Shown here in pieces: positions 16,749-25,687 of a stretch of 46,216 nucleotides of DNA. Numbering within the stretch: the stretch's first letter is position 1; each line of letters opens with the position of its first letter. Below the pieces are notes generated by a model, which made no database searches, was not told the origin of the DNA, and worked only from the letters and a program-made list of their open reading frames with translations. The DNA comes from Oscillospiraceae bacterium (lineage in GTDB: Bacteria > Bacillota > Clostridia > Oscillospirales > Acutalibacteraceae), in the NCBI GenBank assembly GCA_031280825.1, contig JAITGE010000041.1, forward strand, positions 1 through 46,216. Direction: 5' to 3'. The translations under genes were made by a program, and so were the position numbers.

Positions 16749-18926
16749 TCAAAAATTACGTTCTTCTCCCTTTTTCCCCGCCGCCATTTGCTGCTGCGCC
16801 ATAACCAAATCATAATAAATGCCTTTTTTCTCAAGCAGATCGCGGTGCGAACCAAGCTCTGCCACGCGTCCCTTTTCAATAACAGCCAGGCGATCCGCGT
16901 GGCGCAGCGTTGAAAGCCGATGCGCGATGGCGATGGTCGTTCGCCCCTTCACCAACCGCCGCAGGGCCTCCTGAATGGTGTTTTCCGTTTCCGGATCGAG
17001 AGCGCTCGTGGCTTCGTCAAGAATCAAAATGCGCGGATCCTTCAACACCGCGCGGGCGATTGCCAAGCGCTGGCGTTCCCCGCCGGAAAGGTTGTGCCCA
17101 TCCTCCCCCACAAGGGTATTGTAGCCATCCGGCAAACGCAAAATGAAATCATGCGCGTTGGCGACCCGCGCCGCCCGCATCACCTCCGCAGGGCTTGCTT
17201 GGGGCTTCGCGTAAGCGATGTTATCAAACACCGTGCCCGAAAACAAAAAGGTCTGCTGAAACACCACGCCGATATGCTCACGCAGGTAGGCATAATCATA
17301 AGCGCGGATATCACGCCCGCCGATTTTCAGCACACCCTCATTCACATCATACAAGCGCATGACAAGGTTAATCAATGTGGATTTACCCGCGCCGGAATGC
17401 CCCACCAGCCCCAGCATCTCATTGGGACGGATTTGCAGATCCACCGCCTTAAGGACAGGCTCGTAGGGCTTATAGCCAAAGCGCACACCCTCGAATTCAA
17501 CGCCGCCGGTGATTGGCTCGCGCACAGGATTTTTGGCGGCGGGGATGGTTTCGGGTTCATCCAGCAGCTCAAAGATTTTGAGAAGACTCGTGCCCGTACC
17601 CGAAAGCACGCGCGGCAGCGCGGTCATCCAGCGAATCGGTTCGTAAATCAGCGCGGAATAGAGTGTGAACTGGAACAGCTCGCCCACCGTCAAACGACCT
17701 TTAATCACCAAATATCCACCCAGCGCCATGACAAGCAGCTCGCCAATCGCGGGCATTGCGCGGCTCGGCGGTCCTGCCAGCGCCCAAAAGCGCTCCGCTC
17801 TAATAGCAACCTCCATCAGGCGGCGGCTGACGGCGCTGAACTTGCGCACCTCGCGCTCCTCCGCGCCAAAAGTCTTCACCACGCGGATCCCCTTGACAAT
17901 ATCGTGCAGCGCAGAGGTTTCACGCGCGGAACAAACCCAGAGCCGATGGTATACCTGCCTTATCCTCCGCCAGAACCTGCGCACGACAACCGGTATGAAC
18001 GGCAAAGGCAGCAGCGCAACAAGCGTCAGAAGAGGGTTCGTGACCAGCATCAGCGCAGCGGCGACCAAAATCAGCACTGCCTTTTCAAGGAAACCGCGCA
18101 CATAATCGGCAGCATCGCCCAAGCGGCGGCTGTCACGCGTGACGCGGTTGAGCAAATCACCGCTGGTACGTCGGGCAAGGGATTGCTGCGAAAGCGATTG
18201 CACCTTTGCATAGGTCGCGCACTGCAAATCATATTGCAGCTGATACTTCCCCCTGCGCAAAAGGCGCGCGCTGTTGCCCAGCAAAAGCTGCCCAACGCAA
18301 TACAGCGCCGCCGTTACAATGCCGAAAACCAGCAATGCCGTCTGCGGGCGAACCGCGCCGCTAAAAAGCGGCAGCGCAACCAACTCCGCGCCGCCCAAAA
18401 CGTTATCCAGCAACCAGCGGCTCAGCATAGGCAGCGAAAGGTTCGTCAAATCATAGCAAAGAATAAGCAGCAGCGTGACTGCAAGCAGCCCGTGCAAAGG
18501 ACGCAGCATCGAAAACCCGCGTTTCCAGATCGTGCGGCTATCCATGCAAAACAGGCAATGGTCGGTTTCCGGCGGCAGGCTACGCCCGCATTCCGGGCAA
18601 TGACGCAGCTCTTTTTCGTCAATCGCCGTCACCTCGCCGGTTTTCAGGTAATGATTCACAGCCTTGCAAAATTCGGCAATCCCCGCGGCATTGCGCATGG
18701 TATAGCGGACGGCGGACAGCTCCTCGCCGTCCTTCATTTTCAGCTCCAGCCGCCCACAGCCATAGCCGCTGCGCTGCACAAGCTCATCGGCGGCTTCAAG
18801 CGACTGATGAAAAATTTCCTCGCCGTCCGCAAGCGCGGCGTAAACACGCTCGCCATCCCAGCAAAGCCGCCCATGGCAAAGCCGACCGGATGGCAATAAA
18901 TCAAAGGGCACGGTAATTGTTTGCAT
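16749..18926 (-). CDS. ABC exporter half-transporter with N-terminal zinc-ribbon extension (second subunit)
   Basis: 725-aa fused permease/ATPase. Residues 1-105 are an unusual soluble domain, followed by a four-cysteine knuckle (C110, C113, C124, C127), then the membrane domain (about 140-440) and the ATPase. Walker A is GHSGAGKST at 509-517, the signature LSGGERQ at 613-619 and Walker B ILILDE at 633-638. ATG 18926 follows GGGGAG; the longer frame starting near 18953 overlaps the DUF1854 stop and is less likely. It pairs with the transporter at 19508-21832 with a DUF1854 gene between. The substrate is unknown; peptide, lipid or drug export are family options. Confidence 0.9.
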   Translation of the reverse strand: MQTITVPFDLLPSGRLCHGRLCWDGERVYAALADGEEIFHQSLEAADELVQRSGYGCGRLELKMKDGEELSAVRYTMRNAAGIAEFCKAVNHYLKTGEVTAIDEKELRHCPECGRSLPPETDHCLFCMDSRTIWKRGFSMLRPLHGLLAVTLLLILCYDLTNLSLPMLSRWLLDNVLGGAELVALPLFSGAVRPQTALLVFGIVTAALYCVGQLLLGNSARLLRRGKYQLQYDLQCATYAKVQSLSQQSLARRTSGDLLNRVTRDSRRLGDAADYVRGFLEKAVLILVAAALMLVTNPLLTLVALLPLPFIPVVVRRFWRRIRQVYHRLWVCSARETSALHDIVKGIRVVKTFGAEEREVRKFSAVSRRLMEVAIRAERFWALAGPPSRAMPAIGELLVMALGGYLVIKGRLTVGELFQFTLYSALIYEPIRWMTALPRVLSGTGTSLLKIFELLDEPETIPAAKNPVREPITGGVEFEGVRFGYKPYEPVLKAVDLQIRPNEMLGLVGHSGAGKSTLINLVMRLYDVNEGVLKIGGRDIRAYDYAYLREHIGVVFQQTFLFSGTVFDNIAYAKPQASPAEVMRAARVANAHDFILRLPDGYNTLVGEDGHNLSGGERQRLAIARAVLKDPRILILDEATSALDPETENTIQEALRRLVKGRTTIAIAHRLSTLRHADRLAVIEKGRVAELGSHRDLLEKKGIYYDLVMAQQQMAAGKKGEERNF

Positions 18927-18949
18927 CGCTTCTCCCCTACGCAGTTTCA

Positions 18950-19474
18950 TCAATACAAATACGGCTCAAGAATGCGAAGCGTTTTGCCCGGCAAAGCAAA
19001 CACGTCCGGGATTTCGTAACGGTTCCCGTCCACATCCTGGAGCAAAATCCGCCCGCCCTCAAGCTGCTTCATGCTTTTCCCAATATCATGGACGGTGACG
19101 GCTCTGGCGATGCCGTCAATCGAAACATCAAAATAATACGAACCCATCTTTTCCTTGAGCGATTTCACCAGCGTGATTTTCGGGCAAAAATAACGCATTC
19201 CCAGCTCCGCCGCCACAAGCGCACGCTGCGCGTCGTCCAGCGCCGCCAAGCTCTCCAAGAGCGCAAGCTCCTTGCTCTCCATGTCCGTCACGGCAATATA
19301 CTTTTCCGGGTCGCTGATAGGCAGGGCGCGGGTGAGCTGCACACGATTTTTATCCTCACCATCCAGCGCCAAGCACAGAAAGCCACGCGCGTTTTGATAA
19401 AACCTGCAGCGCGACGGCGCGGTAAAATCCGCCTGCAGGGCATCCAATTCGGTTTGTTTTTCTTTAACAGCCAT
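18950..19474 (-). CDS. DUF1854 protein, ABC exporter partner
   Basis: 174-aa soluble protein. The C-terminal half matches DUF1854: MGSYYFDVSIDGIARAVTVHD, then LLQDVDGNRYEIPDV, ending LRILEPYLY. DUF1854 genes regularly lie with fused ABC exporters; proteobacterial examples are annotated near cyanophycin metabolism genes, none of which is seen here. GAGGTG precedes the ATG. It lies 33 bases after the first exporter gene and 23 before the second. Inferred role: accessory subunit or regulator of the exporter. Confidence 0.82.
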   Translation of the reverse strand: MAVKEKQTELDALQADFTAPSRCRFYQNARGFLCLALDGEDKNRVQLTRALPISDPEKYIAVTDMESKELALLESLAALDDAQRALVAAELGMRYFCPKITLVKSLKEKMGSYYFDVSIDGIARAVTVHDIGKSMKQLEGGRILLQDVDGNRYEIPDVFALPGKTLRILEPYLY

Positions 19475-19507
19475 TCTTTCACCTCATCGTCGTCAATTCG
19501 CAGGCGT

Positions 19508-21832
19508 TCAATCCGCAATCGAAGAAACAGCCGCAAGCGCCTTCTGCTGGGTTTGGTAAAGCTTGTAAAATTCACCCTTCTGCTTGAGCAGTGTTTCGAA
19601 CGAACCGAATTCCTTCAGCTCTCCGCCCTCGATCACCGCAAGCAGATCGGCGCCTCGCAAAGTGGAAAGCCGGTGCGCAATCGCGATGGTCGTACGCCCC
19701 TTCTTGAGCTTACCCAAGGATTCCTGGATGCTGCGTTCTGTGGCGGTATCCATGGCGGCGGTGGCTTCATCCAAAATCAGGATCTTCGGATTTTGCAAAA
19801 TCGCGCGTGCGATGGAAACACGCTGCCGCTCGCCGCCGGATAATTCCTGCCCGCCGTTGCCCACGCGGGTTTCGTAGCCGTCCGGCAAGCAAAGGATGAA
19901 ATCGTGCGCCGCCGCGGTCTTCGCCGCCGCGATCACCTCCGAAACAGTCGCGTCCGGCTTGCCATAACGGATATTTTCCAGCACGGAGCCACCAAAAAGA
20001 TAAATATCCTGGCTCACAAGCCCAATGTTTTGGCGAAGCTGCGCGAAAGACAGCTCCTTGACATCCACACCATCAATGCGCACTGACCCTGCTTTCGGGT
20101 CATAAAGCCGCGAAATCAGATTTGCAATGGTTGTTTTGCCCGCGCCCGTTTTGCCAACGATGCCCAGCATCTGACCGGCTTCCACCTTCAAATGGAGTTT
20201 TTTGATGATCGGATGCGCAGGTTCATACTCAAAATCCAACTCCAGAAGCTCTACCGAACCACGAAAATCCGGCAAAACCACCGGATGCTCCGGCTCGACG
20301 ATATCCGGCTCGGAATCCGTAACCTCAAAAATGCGGTGCGCCGAATCCGCGCATTTTGCCCACGGCGTTGCGACAAACGAGAGATACTCCAACGGCGGCG
20401 CAAGCATGTTGATATAAAGCACAAACGCCAACAGCTCACCCAACTGCATCCTGCCGCCCAGCACATTGCTTGCCCCCAGCGTCATCGCTACAGCGGTGAG
20501 GCAAAGCGTTAAGGCAGTGAAAATCGGCATTACGAGCGTTTCTTTTTTGGTGTATGCGTTTTGCGCGTCCCTATATGACGCCGCCAGCTTCGTGAAGCGC
20601 CGCATCTCCTCTTTTTCTTTGGAGAAGACCTTGATCACGCGCTGCCCATTGATATTGTCGCTCACCAGGGACGTTACCTTAGCGTGGTTCGCCCAGGTCT
20701 TGTGATGAAGCCGGCGGAAGAAGGCTTGCCCCCAGCCAAGGAGCAGCAACAGCGGCGGCAAAATCGACAGCACGACCAGCGAAAGCCCCGCATCCATTTG
20801 GAACATCATCACCAAAACGCCGATCAGCTTCAAAATGTGCAACGGACCGAAGGGCAGCATATCTGTGAAAAAGAAATGCACGTTCATTGCGTCCTCCGTG
20901 ATGCGTTCCATCACCTGACCGGTTTGCTTGGAGGAGTAAAAGCCAACGGAAAGCCGCTGCATCGCGGTGAAAATTTTCAGTTTGATGTCATAGGCGATCT
21001 TTGGCATAATTATCGCTTGAATGTAATCCGAAGCCATATTGCTCAACAGACCGAACACGCGCAGACCCAGCACCGCCAACACCAGCCAACCCAGCATCGC
21101 CAGCTTGTTGGCTTCGGCAAGCCCGGCCGCGCTTTCGCCCAAAACATCGTCAAAAAGCATTTCTGTGCCCACCTTGGGCATCGCGACGTTGAAGACCGTC
21201 AAAATCAACTGCACAAAAAGCAACAGAGCGACCTGTTTCTTATAGCCGCCAAAAAAAGTATACAGCCGCACGGCGGTGGAGCGCTTGGAAGAGCAGCGCG
21301 GACATTTGCCGGTCTTCGGCATCGCCCCGCCACACCTTTCACAGAGCTTTTCCTCCTCCGCGTCCGCCAATATTCGCGCGCGGTCGGCTTCCTTGCCCTC
21401 GCGGATCGCGCCGTGCAGCGCACAAATCCGCGCAAAGCCCTCTGCCCTGCCCAAAGAAAACCGCAGCAGCGCAATCTCCTCTCCGCCCCGCTTGGCGACC
21501 AGCCGCGCCGTTGTAGCATATCGCTCCACGCGCAGCTCTTGCATATCCCGCAGCGGGATCGCTTCAAGCGTGCTCAGCCGCGCTTCCGCACGCAAACGTT
21601 TGCGCTTTTTGTCACGGTAAATCGCCTCCCTGCCCGTGGCGATATAAAGTCCCGCTTCATCCAGCGCCACCCAGGCATTGCAATAACCGCCGTCGTTATC
21701 CATATCCCCAATGGCAGTTAACAAAAAACCCTCGGTGCACAGCCCTTCGGCTTCCAAGAGTGCAAGAACATCCTTTGAAAAACCCCGGCTTTTTCCGCCG
21801 GAGATCTTCGTATTGTGTTTTTTCTTTCCCAT
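19508..21832 (-). CDS. ABC exporter half-transporter with N-terminal zinc-ribbon extension (first subunit)
   Basis: 774-aa fused permease/ATPase, first gene of its operon. Residues 1-155 form a soluble domain whose strand pattern (WVALDEAGLYIATG, IPLRDMQELRVER) suggests a PH-like sensor fold. A knuckle follows (C164, C167, C177, C180), then a membrane domain (about 195-500) and the ATPase: Walker A GKTGAGKTT at 560-568, signature LSGGERQ at 664-670 and Walker B at 684-689. Both partner ATPases keep a glutamate after Walker B, so both sites may hydrolyse ATP. AAGGAG precedes the ATG. Confidence 0.9.
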   Translation of the reverse strand: MGKKKHNTKISGGKSRGFSKDVLALLEAEGLCTEGFLLTAIGDMDNDGGYCNAWVALDEAGLYIATGREAIYRDKKRKRLRAEARLSTLEAIPLRDMQELRVERYATTARLVAKRGGEEIALLRFSLGRAEGFARICALHGAIREGKEADRARILADAEEEKLCERCGGAMPKTGKCPRCSSKRSTAVRLYTFFGGYKKQVALLLFVQLILTVFNVAMPKVGTEMLFDDVLGESAAGLAEANKLAMLGWLVLAVLGLRVFGLLSNMASDYIQAIIMPKIAYDIKLKIFTAMQRLSVGFYSSKQTGQVMERITEDAMNVHFFFTDMLPFGPLHILKLIGVLVMMFQMDAGLSLVVLSILPPLLLLLGWGQAFFRRLHHKTWANHAKVTSLVSDNINGQRVIKVFSKEKEEMRRFTKLAASYRDAQNAYTKKETLVMPIFTALTLCLTAVAMTLGASNVLGGRMQLGELLAFVLYINMLAPPLEYLSFVATPWAKCADSAHRIFEVTDSEPDIVEPEHPVVLPDFRGSVELLELDFEYEPAHPIIKKLHLKVEAGQMLGIVGKTGAGKTTIANLISRLYDPKAGSVRIDGVDVKELSFAQLRQNIGLVSQDIYLFGGSVLENIRYGKPDATVSEVIAAAKTAAAHDFILCLPDGYETRVGNGGQELSGGERQRVSIARAILQNPKILILDEATAAMDTATERSIQESLGKLKKGRTTIAIAHRLSTLRGADLLAVIEGGELKEFGSFETLLKQKGEFYKLYQTQQKALAAVSSIAD

Positions 21833-21897
21833 GCGCTCCTTCCCTCAAACACAGGCGCCGCAGGCGGCGCAAAGCACAACAAGTGCAACGGAAGGCA

Positions 21898-21926
21898 AGT
21901 ATACTACAATGCAATGCGCTTGTCAA
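21898..21926 (-). promoter_or_regulatory. Promoter of the ABC exporter operon
   Basis: The minus strand reads TTGACA, 17 bases, TATACT, a near-consensus sigma-A promoter. It overlaps the end of the DMT transporter gene. The leader contains a G+C-rich hairpin (GCGCCGC/GCGGCGC) at about 21855-21871. Confidence 0.85.
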
Positions 21927-22837
21927 GCACATTTTCGCGTTTTGCGCGGGGTTTGCGGCGTGACCTGCGCCAGCAAGATGCCCGCAAACATCAATCCGCC
22001 GCCAAGCCATCCCTTCCAACCCATAACTTCGCGCAGAAACAAAATCCCGCCCAGTGCGCCAAACAAAGCTTCCAGCGAAAAGAGGATCGCGGCGCGGGCA
22101 GGCGTCACGTGCCGCTGCCCAATGCTTTGCAGCGTATAAGCAGCTCCAACCGACAGGAACGCGCAATAAAACAACGGCTGCCAGCCCGCAGCGATCCCGG
22201 AAAACCGCGGCTCTTCAAACAAAACCGCCGCCGCGCTGCCCAGCAAGCCACAAACCGCGAATTGCACCATCGAAAACCGCAGCGGCGTTACGCGGGCTGC
22301 CAAGCGATCAACCACAAGAATGTGTACAGCCCAAAAAGCCGCGCCAATCAAAAGCAGCCCATCGCCCAAGCCAAAGCCGCCAAAGCCCTCCAATATGCCA
22401 GACTCCCTTGGAAGACTGAGAAAAAACAGACCGGAAAACGCGAGTAGCGCCGCAACCCAAGTTGTCCGCGGCGGGCGACGTTTGAGCGCGACACCGAAAA
22501 CCGGCACAAGAATGATGTACAGCGCTGTGATGAAGCCTGCTTTGCCGGCAGAGGTCATATCGATGCCAAATTGCTGCAAGGCGCTTGCGAAAAAAAGCAC
22601 AGTCCCGCCGACAGTCCCATACAGCAGCGTTTTCCGCATTCGTTTGCGTCCGCCGGATTTCCGCTCAAAAAGCAAAACGACAGGGAGAAGCGACAGCGCC
22701 CCCAGCAAAAACCGCGCGCCGCCAAATGTAAAATTGCCCATGAAGCGCACGGCTTCTTTTTGTGCGGAAAAAGCAAAACCCCAAATAAGTGAGGTCAAGA
22801 GCAGGCACAAGATCGCGCGCGTTTCTTTCTTTCGCAA
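21923..22837 (-). CDS. EamA/DMT-family transporter
   Basis: Ten-helix membrane transporter of about 304 aa with two EamA repeats. Start-of-repeat motifs are LLLTSLIWGFAFSAQKEAV and the later LIGAAFWAVHILVVDRLA; the end of repeat two reads ALFGALGGILFLREVMGWKGWLGG. I choose the TTG at 22837 because GGGAGAGG lies just upstream and the product then begins RKKETRAILCLLL; the frame also opens with a TTG at 22852. DMT proteins move metabolites such as amino acids or nucleosides; the substrate is not predictable. Confidence 0.87.
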   Translation of the reverse strand: MRKKETRAILCLLLTSLIWGFAFSAQKEAVRFMGNFTFGGARFLLGALSLLPVVLLFERKSGGRKRMRKTLLYGTVGGTVLFFASALQQFGIDMTSAGKAGFITALYIILVPVFGVALKRRPPRTTWVAALLAFSGLFFLSLPRESGILEGFGGFGLGDGLLLIGAAFWAVHILVVDRLAARVTPLRFSMVQFAVCGLLGSAAAVLFEEPRFSGIAAGWQPLFYCAFLSVGAAYTLQSIGQRHVTPARAAILFSLEALFGALGGILFLREVMGWKGWLGGGLMFAGILLAQVTPQTPRKTRKCA

Positions 22838-22893
22838 AAGCCTCTCCCACAAAACACGATTTCAATCATCGCAAGACCATATTCACCCTGCCC

Positions 22894-22922
22894 ATTTTAC
22901 AGAATATCACAGCGTTGGTCAA
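22894..22922 (-). promoter_or_regulatory. Promoter of the DMT transporter gene
   Basis: The minus strand reads TTGACC, 17 bases, TAAAAT. It is back to back with the promoter of the rRNA methyltransferase on the other strand. Confidence 0.7.
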
Positions 22923-22951
22923 GCAAAAATGCGCCGAAAACACATTTTTTG

Positions 22952-22980
22952 TTGCAATGCCCGCGTCTGTGTGTTATACT
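22952..22980 (+). promoter_or_regulatory. Promoter of the rRNA methyltransferase and lipid kinase pair
   Basis: TTGCAA, 17 bases, TATACT. The -10 ends only 8 bases before an upstream in-frame ATG at 22989, which argues that translation starts at the next ATG, 23022. Confidence 0.8.
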
Positions 22981-23021
22981 ACTGAAAAATGCGGGGGCAA
23001 GCATCCCGCCGGGAGGTTTGC

Positions 23022-24137
23022 ATGACCCTGACCTATCTCATTCCCTGCCTGCTGGGGCTGGAGGGCCTAATTACGGAAGAGTTGCGGGATATGAAGGCGC
23101 AAAACGTCCGTGCGGAAAATGGACGTGTACTTTTTGAAGGCGATTTCACGCTGCTTGCGCGGGCAAACATCCGTTGCCGCTATGCCGAACGCGTGCAGCT
23201 GCTGATCGGCGAATTTGAAGCCCGCAGCTTTGAGGAGCTGTTTCAAGGAACGAAGGCGCTGCCCTGGGAGGATTGGATCGGCGCGCGGGACGCCTTTCCC
23301 GTCAAAGGCTATTCGCTCAATTCAGCACTGTATAGCGTGAGCGATTGCCAATCAATTATCAAAAAAGCAATCGTGGAACGGCTCAAGCCGCACTACCGCT
23401 TGGAGCGCTTTGAAGAAACCGGCACGGTGCGGCAAATTCAGTTTTCCGTCATGAAGGATCGCGTCGCCTTGGTGATTGACAGCTCCGGCGCGGGGCTTCA
23501 CAAGCGAGGATATCGGCTGGCAGCCGGCGAAGCACCGCTGAAGGAGACACTTGCCGCCGCCCTCTGCCGGCTGTCGCATTTGCGCCCGTACCACAGCTTA
23601 TATGACCCCCTGTGCGGCTCGGGAACCATTTTAATTGAAGGCACGCTCATGGCGCAAAATCGCGCCCCAGGGCTGCACCGCTCTTTCGCCGCCGAACGCT
23701 GGGGGCAGATTCCGCGCGGTATCTGGCAAGACGAGCGCGAGCTTGCACAGAGCCTGGAACGCGAAACGCCTGATTTTGCGGCTTTTGGCGCGGATATAGA
23801 CGCAAAAGCGCTGGAGCTTGCCCGCGCAAACAGCACCCGCGCGGGGGTCGGCGGCTCCATCCAATACAAGCAAGCCGACCTGAAGGATTTTGATTTTGTA
23901 ACCGCGCGCGGCACCCTGATCACCAACCCGCCCTACGGCGAACGGCTGTTGGATCAAGACGCCGCGACCGCGCTGACAGCGTTGATGGGGCAAGTGTTCC
24001 CACGCACGAAGGGGCGCTCTTATAGCATCCTTTCGCCCGCCGAGGATTTTGAGCAAACCCTTGGGCGCAAGGCGGACGCCCGCCGCAAGCTCTACAACGG
24101 CATGATGAAATGCCATGTTTACATGTATTATAAATAG
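23022..24137 (+). CDS. THUMP-domain 23S rRNA guanine-N2 methyltransferase (RlmL/YpsC type)
   Basis: 371-aa SAM-dependent RNA methyltransferase, by homology acting on 23S rRNA. An N-terminal ferredoxin-like and THUMP region (about 1-160) binds RNA. The catalytic domain has DPLCGSGT at 195-202 for SAM binding and the N6/N2-type catalytic NPPY at 302-305. ATG 23022 has CGGGAGG six bases upstream and lies at a proper distance from the promoter. The RlmK oxidoreductase-like domain of E. coli RlmKL is absent, as in YpsC. Confidence 0.92.
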   Translation: MTLTYLIPCLLGLEGLITEELRDMKAQNVRAENGRVLFEGDFTLLARANIRCRYAERVQLLIGEFEARSFEELFQGTKALPWEDWIGARDAFPVKGYSLNSALYSVSDCQSIIKKAIVERLKPHYRLERFEETGTVRQIQFSVMKDRVALVIDSSGAGLHKRGYRLAAGEAPLKETLAAALCRLSHLRPYHSLYDPLCGSGTILIEGTLMAQNRAPGLHRSFAAERWGQIPRGIWQDERELAQSLERETPDFAAFGADIDAKALELARANSTRAGVGGSIQYKQADLKDFDFVTARGTLITNPPYGERLLDQDAATALTALMGQVFPRTKGRSYSILSPAEDFEQTLGRKADARRKLYNGMMKCHVYMYYK

Positions 24138-24149
24138 GAGGTAATCTCT

Positions 24150-25106
24150 ATGCGTCACATGTTTGTGATCAATCCGTTTGCGGGCAAGGGCGCCTGGCTC
24201 GGAACGCTCAAAAACAACATCGTCGCCGCTGCGGAAGCCGTCGGTGTCACACCGGAGATCTACGCCGAGCCGGGGAAAGAACGAATGGAAAAGCACATCC
24301 GCCAGCTCGCGCGCAGCGGCGAAGAAATTCGTTTTTATGCCTGCGGAGGCGATGGCACAATCTACAGCGTCGTGAACGCCAGCTATGGCTGCAAAAATGT
24401 GCAGATCGCCGCGATCCCTTTTGGTTCGGGCAACGATTTTATCCGGCTGTTCGGCACAAAAGAAGGCTTGCAGGATGTGCGGCGGCATATTCGCGGCACA
24501 CCTCACTGGATCGACGCCATTGAATGCGATGGCGAAATCGCCGTCAACCAATGTTCTATGGGTCTGGATGCCGAGGTCTGCGCCAAGCAGGCGGCATTCA
24601 AAAAAATCCCCTGGATGAGCGGCGAATTCGCTTACACTGCCTCGCTGCTATATTGTGTGGCGCGCCGCCTGAAAAACACCTTCACCGTGCAAGTGGATGA
24701 CCACGAGCCTGTCACCGCGCCGTTTTTGTTTGCGCTGGGCGGCAATGCCCGCTGGTATGGCGGCGGCTACAAGGGCTGCCCCCTCGCCCTGCCGGATGAC
24801 GGCTGGCTGGATTGCATCACGGTGCGCCGTGATTTCGGACTTATCAAACTGCTGGGGCTGATTGGCAGCTATAAAAAAGGCGAGCATCTCAGCTGGCCGT
24901 ACACCAGCTTTGTTCGCGGCAAAAAAATGCGCATTCAAGCAACAAAGCCCGCCGCTGTGAATGTAGACGGCGAAACGCGCTATGTGACCGAAAGCACCTT
25001 TGTATTGCGCGAGAAGGCGATCTGCTTCGTCGTGCCCGAAGGCTCGCTTTATCTGGAGCAACGCGCGAACGGCACCCTTTCCGGCGAAATGGATGAGCTG
25101 GCGTAA
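24150..25106 (+). CDS. YegS/DAGK-family lipid kinase
   Basis: 318-aa diacylglycerol-kinase-like protein. The catalytic-domain hallmarks are NPFAGKG near the start, GGDGT at 66-70 and GSGND at 92-96; the C-terminal beta domain includes VNVDGE. It phosphorylates diacylglycerol or a related lipid, recycling it into phospholipid synthesis. GGAGG lies 9 bases before the ATG and the gene follows the methyltransferase by 12 bases, so the pair is cotranscribed. Confidence 0.9.
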   Translation: MRHMFVINPFAGKGAWLGTLKNNIVAAAEAVGVTPEIYAEPGKERMEKHIRQLARSGEEIRFYACGGDGTIYSVVNASYGCKNVQIAAIPFGSGNDFIRLFGTKEGLQDVRRHIRGTPHWIDAIECDGEIAVNQCSMGLDAEVCAKQAAFKKIPWMSGEFAYTASLLYCVARRLKNTFTVQVDDHEPVTAPFLFALGGNARWYGGGYKGCPLALPDDGWLDCITVRRDFGLIKLLGLIGSYKKGEHLSWPYTSFVRGKKMRIQATKPAAVNVDGETRYVTESTFVLREKAICFVVPEGSLYLEQRANGTLSGEMDELA

Positions 25107-25129
25107 GTCTGCACCCCAAAACAACGACC

Positions 25130-25160
25130 GCGGGCGGCGCGCTTCATGCGCATCGCCCGC
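25130..25160. terminator. Convergent terminator between lipid kinase and gerW
   Basis: Stem GCGGGCG/CGCCCGC with an inner GCGC/GCGC helix. The T-rich tail is better on the minus strand, where it would end the gerW transcript. Confidence 0.65.
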
Positions 25161-25171
25161 AGTCCTCTTGC

Positions 25172-25600
25172 TCACAGGTTCGTTTTCGCCTCCGCGATTG
25201 CATCTTCCACAGGATCGGTCTCGCCCTTGCTCTTATTCATAAGCTTATCCACGGTATCGGTAAGCTTGGTGACAAGATCCGGTACCGCGCCAATCAGCCG
25301 CTCCGCCGCCGTTTCGCTGCCGGTAACATACTTCACCTGCACCTCGCCGCCCTTCACAACAAGGAACGCCACGGGGCTGATTGTTACGCCCGCGCCGCCG
25401 CCGCCGCCAAACAACTCCTGGTTGTTTTTTGAGGGGAAATCCGAGCCGCCGGAAGCGAAGCCGTAGCTGACCTTGGACACCGGAACCACTGTCACGCCGC
25501 CCAATTGAATCGGCTGCCCAATAATCGTGCTGACGTCCACCAGCTCCCGCATTTTTTCAACCGAAGTCCCCAAAATTCCCGATGCCGATTTCTCTTTCAT
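25172..25600 (-). CDS. gerW: Spore germination protein GerW (YtfJ family)
   Basis: 142-aa protein of the YtfJ/GerW family, made in the developing spore in Bacillus. Family marks are the VDVSTIIGQPI start, VTVVPVSKVSYGFASGG, a glycine run (GGGGGAGVTISPVAFLVV) and a charged C-terminal helix. It is adjacent to the DUF2953 gene exactly as ytfJ is to ytfI in B. subtilis. GAGGAGAAGC precedes the ATG. The 87-base gap upstream is A+T rich near the gene and could hold its own sporulation promoter, but I cannot assign one. Confidence 0.93.
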   Translation of the reverse strand: MKEKSASGILGTSVEKMRELVDVSTIIGQPIQLGGVTVVPVSKVSYGFASGGSDFPSKNNQELFGGGGGAGVTISPVAFLVVKGGEVQVKYVTGSETAAERLIGAVPDLVTKLTDTVDKLMNKSKGETDPVEDAIAEAKTNL

Positions 25601-25687
25601 AGCCGCTTCTCCTCTTTATAATTATGTATACTTTACAAGCATAGATACCTCCGCAGGGATGCGCCATGGCGTGCTTTTCTCCCACAG

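Noticed and set aside
16920-18899. 659-codon plus-strand frame opposite the ABC transporter
   Set aside because: Long only because of the high G+C content; composition is that of a shadow frame, with no ribosome site or family motif.
20684-21721. 345-codon plus-strand frame opposite the first ABC exporter gene
   Set aside because: Glutamine-, histidine- and arginine-rich shadow of the exporter's coding strand.
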